From SZUA-186 sp041552135 (GTDB taxonomy: Bacteria; Pseudomonadota; Gammaproteobacteria; UBA9214), in the NCBI GenBank assembly GCA_041552135.1, contig JBFELL010000106.1:1-10102 (forward strand): a stretch of DNA of 10,102 bases, given 5' to 3'. Each line of letters begins with the position of its first letter. The stretch's first letter is position 1. The notes under the pieces are model-generated. The model was not told the DNA's origin. It made no database searches and saw only the letters and a list, made by a program, of their open reading frames with translations. Shown piece after piece: positions 9,898-10,102 of the stretch. The position numbers and the translations under genes were made by a program.

Positions 9898-9906
9898 ATT
9901 CTAACA
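9898..9906 (-). promoter_or_regulatory. Candidate extended -10 promoter element for gyrA
   Basis: Read on the minus strand, the sequence is TGTTAGAAT: a TGn extension followed by TAGAAT, which differs from the sigma-70 consensus TATAAT at one position. At a normal spacing there is no recognisable -35 box (TGTAGT at 17 bases), which fits an extended -10 promoter. Transcription would begin near 9891 and leave a leader of about 80 bases before the gyrA start. This is a prediction from motif and position only. Confidence 0.4.
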
Positions 9907-9966
9907 CACTCGCCTCCCCCACTACATCCGCAAAATCGCGTCCTTCGGGAGTTCTCAGGCGGCCTG

Positions 9967-9995
9967 TGGCCCGCCTGGCGGGATGATTCGGGCCA
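9967..9995 (-). terminator. Hairpin directly after the mtnA stop, possible terminator
   Basis: The seven-base arms TGGCCCG and CGGGCCA (9989-9995 and 9967-9973) can pair around a 15-base loop. An overlapping alternative palindrome, CCCGCCAGGCGGG, occupies 9970-9982. The hairpin begins right after the tandem TAA stops of mtnA. There is no U-tract on its 3' side, so it is not a standard intrinsic terminator. It could be a Rho-associated or mRNA-protecting structure, or allow read-through into gyrA. Confidence 0.35.
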
Positions 9996-9998
9996 TTA

Positions 9999-10102
9999 TT
10001 ACGCCTGGCTGGCGGCTACCAACCTCGCCAGCCCGGTGCGATCCGGATGCCGGACAACGCCCCGCTCCGTGACCAGGCAATCGACCAGTCCCGCCGGGGT
10101 GA
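9999..10102 (-). CDS. mtnA: S-methyl-5-thioribose-1-phosphate isomerase, C-terminal end (runs off right edge)
   Basis: Only the last 33 codons are inside the window, ending at TAA (9999-10001) and followed at once by a second in-frame TAA (9996-9998). The residues begin TPAGLVDCLVTERGVV, which matches the conserved C-terminal end of MtnA (usually a DVTP-x-x-L/I-I/V-D-x-x-V/I-TE-x-GVV pattern). The family isomerises methylthioribose-1-phosphate to methylthioribulose-1-phosphate in methionine salvage and is related to eIF2B subunits. Position supports the call, since mtnA lies directly upstream of gyrA in Pseudomonas. The fragment is short, so a related eIF2B-like protein cannot be fully excluded. 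Confidence 0.8.
   Translation of the reverse strand, partial: TPAGLVDCLVTERGVVRHPDRTGLARLVAASQA

Larger units (their letters stand above)
9809..9998 (-). promoter_or_regulatory. mtnA-gyrA intergenic region (gyrA leader and control region)
   Basis: This is the only intergenic region of any size in the window and the most likely place for the main promoter of the gyrA-to-cmk cluster. It contains a hairpin just after the mtnA stop, an extended -10 candidate (listed separately) and a leader of roughly 80 bases before the gyrA ATG. The lower part is more AT-rich than the flanking genes, with short T-runs on the transcribed strand near 9852-9884. No convincing gene, small RNA or operator can be read in it on either strand. 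Confidence 0.6.

Overview
The window is a GC-rich (roughly 60-65% by eye) bacterial chromosome segment from a gammaproteobacterium. The evidence is the gene order: mtnA-gyrA-serC-pheA-hisC-tyrA-aroA-cmk is the well-known aromatic/serine 'supraoperon' arrangement of Pseudomonas and relatives. I cannot name the genus. Separate tyrA and aroA genes, and a phosphoglycerate dehydrogenase placed between serC and pheA, argue against Pseudomonas itself and would fit a deeper-branching gammaproteobacterium.

Every gene lies on the minus strand, so the window reads biologically from right to left. At the right edge is the last 33 codons of mtnA (methionine salvage), closed by tandem stops and a hairpin. 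A ~190-base intergenic region follows, the only sizeable one, with a plausible extended -10 promoter for gyrA. Then come gyrA (DNA gyrase subunit A), serC, a serA-type 3-phosphoglycerate dehydrogenase with a C-terminal ACT domain, pheA (chorismate mutase/prephenate dehydratase), hisC, tyrA, aroA, and at the left edge the first 139 codons of cmk (cytidylate kinase). Gaps between consecutive genes from gyrA to cmk are 24, 40, 22, 55, -4, 11 and 7 bases, so the eight genes are probably co-transcribed at least in part.

The genes work together as follows. The dehydrogenase and SerC are the first two steps of serine synthesis (3-phosphoglycerate to 3-phosphohydroxypyruvate to phosphoserine). AroA makes EPSP, the precursor of chorismate. 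PheA takes chorismate through prephenate to phenylpyruvate, and TyrA takes prephenate to 4-hydroxyphenylpyruvate. The HisC-type aminotransferase can supply the final transamination for Phe and Tyr as well as the histidinol-phosphate step. GyrA and Cmk are housekeeping functions fixed at the two ends of the cluster.

I found no mobile element, CRISPR array, tRNA, rRNA or unknown gene. The window is core genome, and I see no convincing evidence of an undescribed system. The points worth a second look are smaller: the apparent absence of the usual catalytic Glu in the serA-like protein, class II EPSP synthase signatures in AroA, the unfused tyrA/aroA pair, the stop-start chain between aroA and cmk, and generally weak Shine-Dalgarno sequences.
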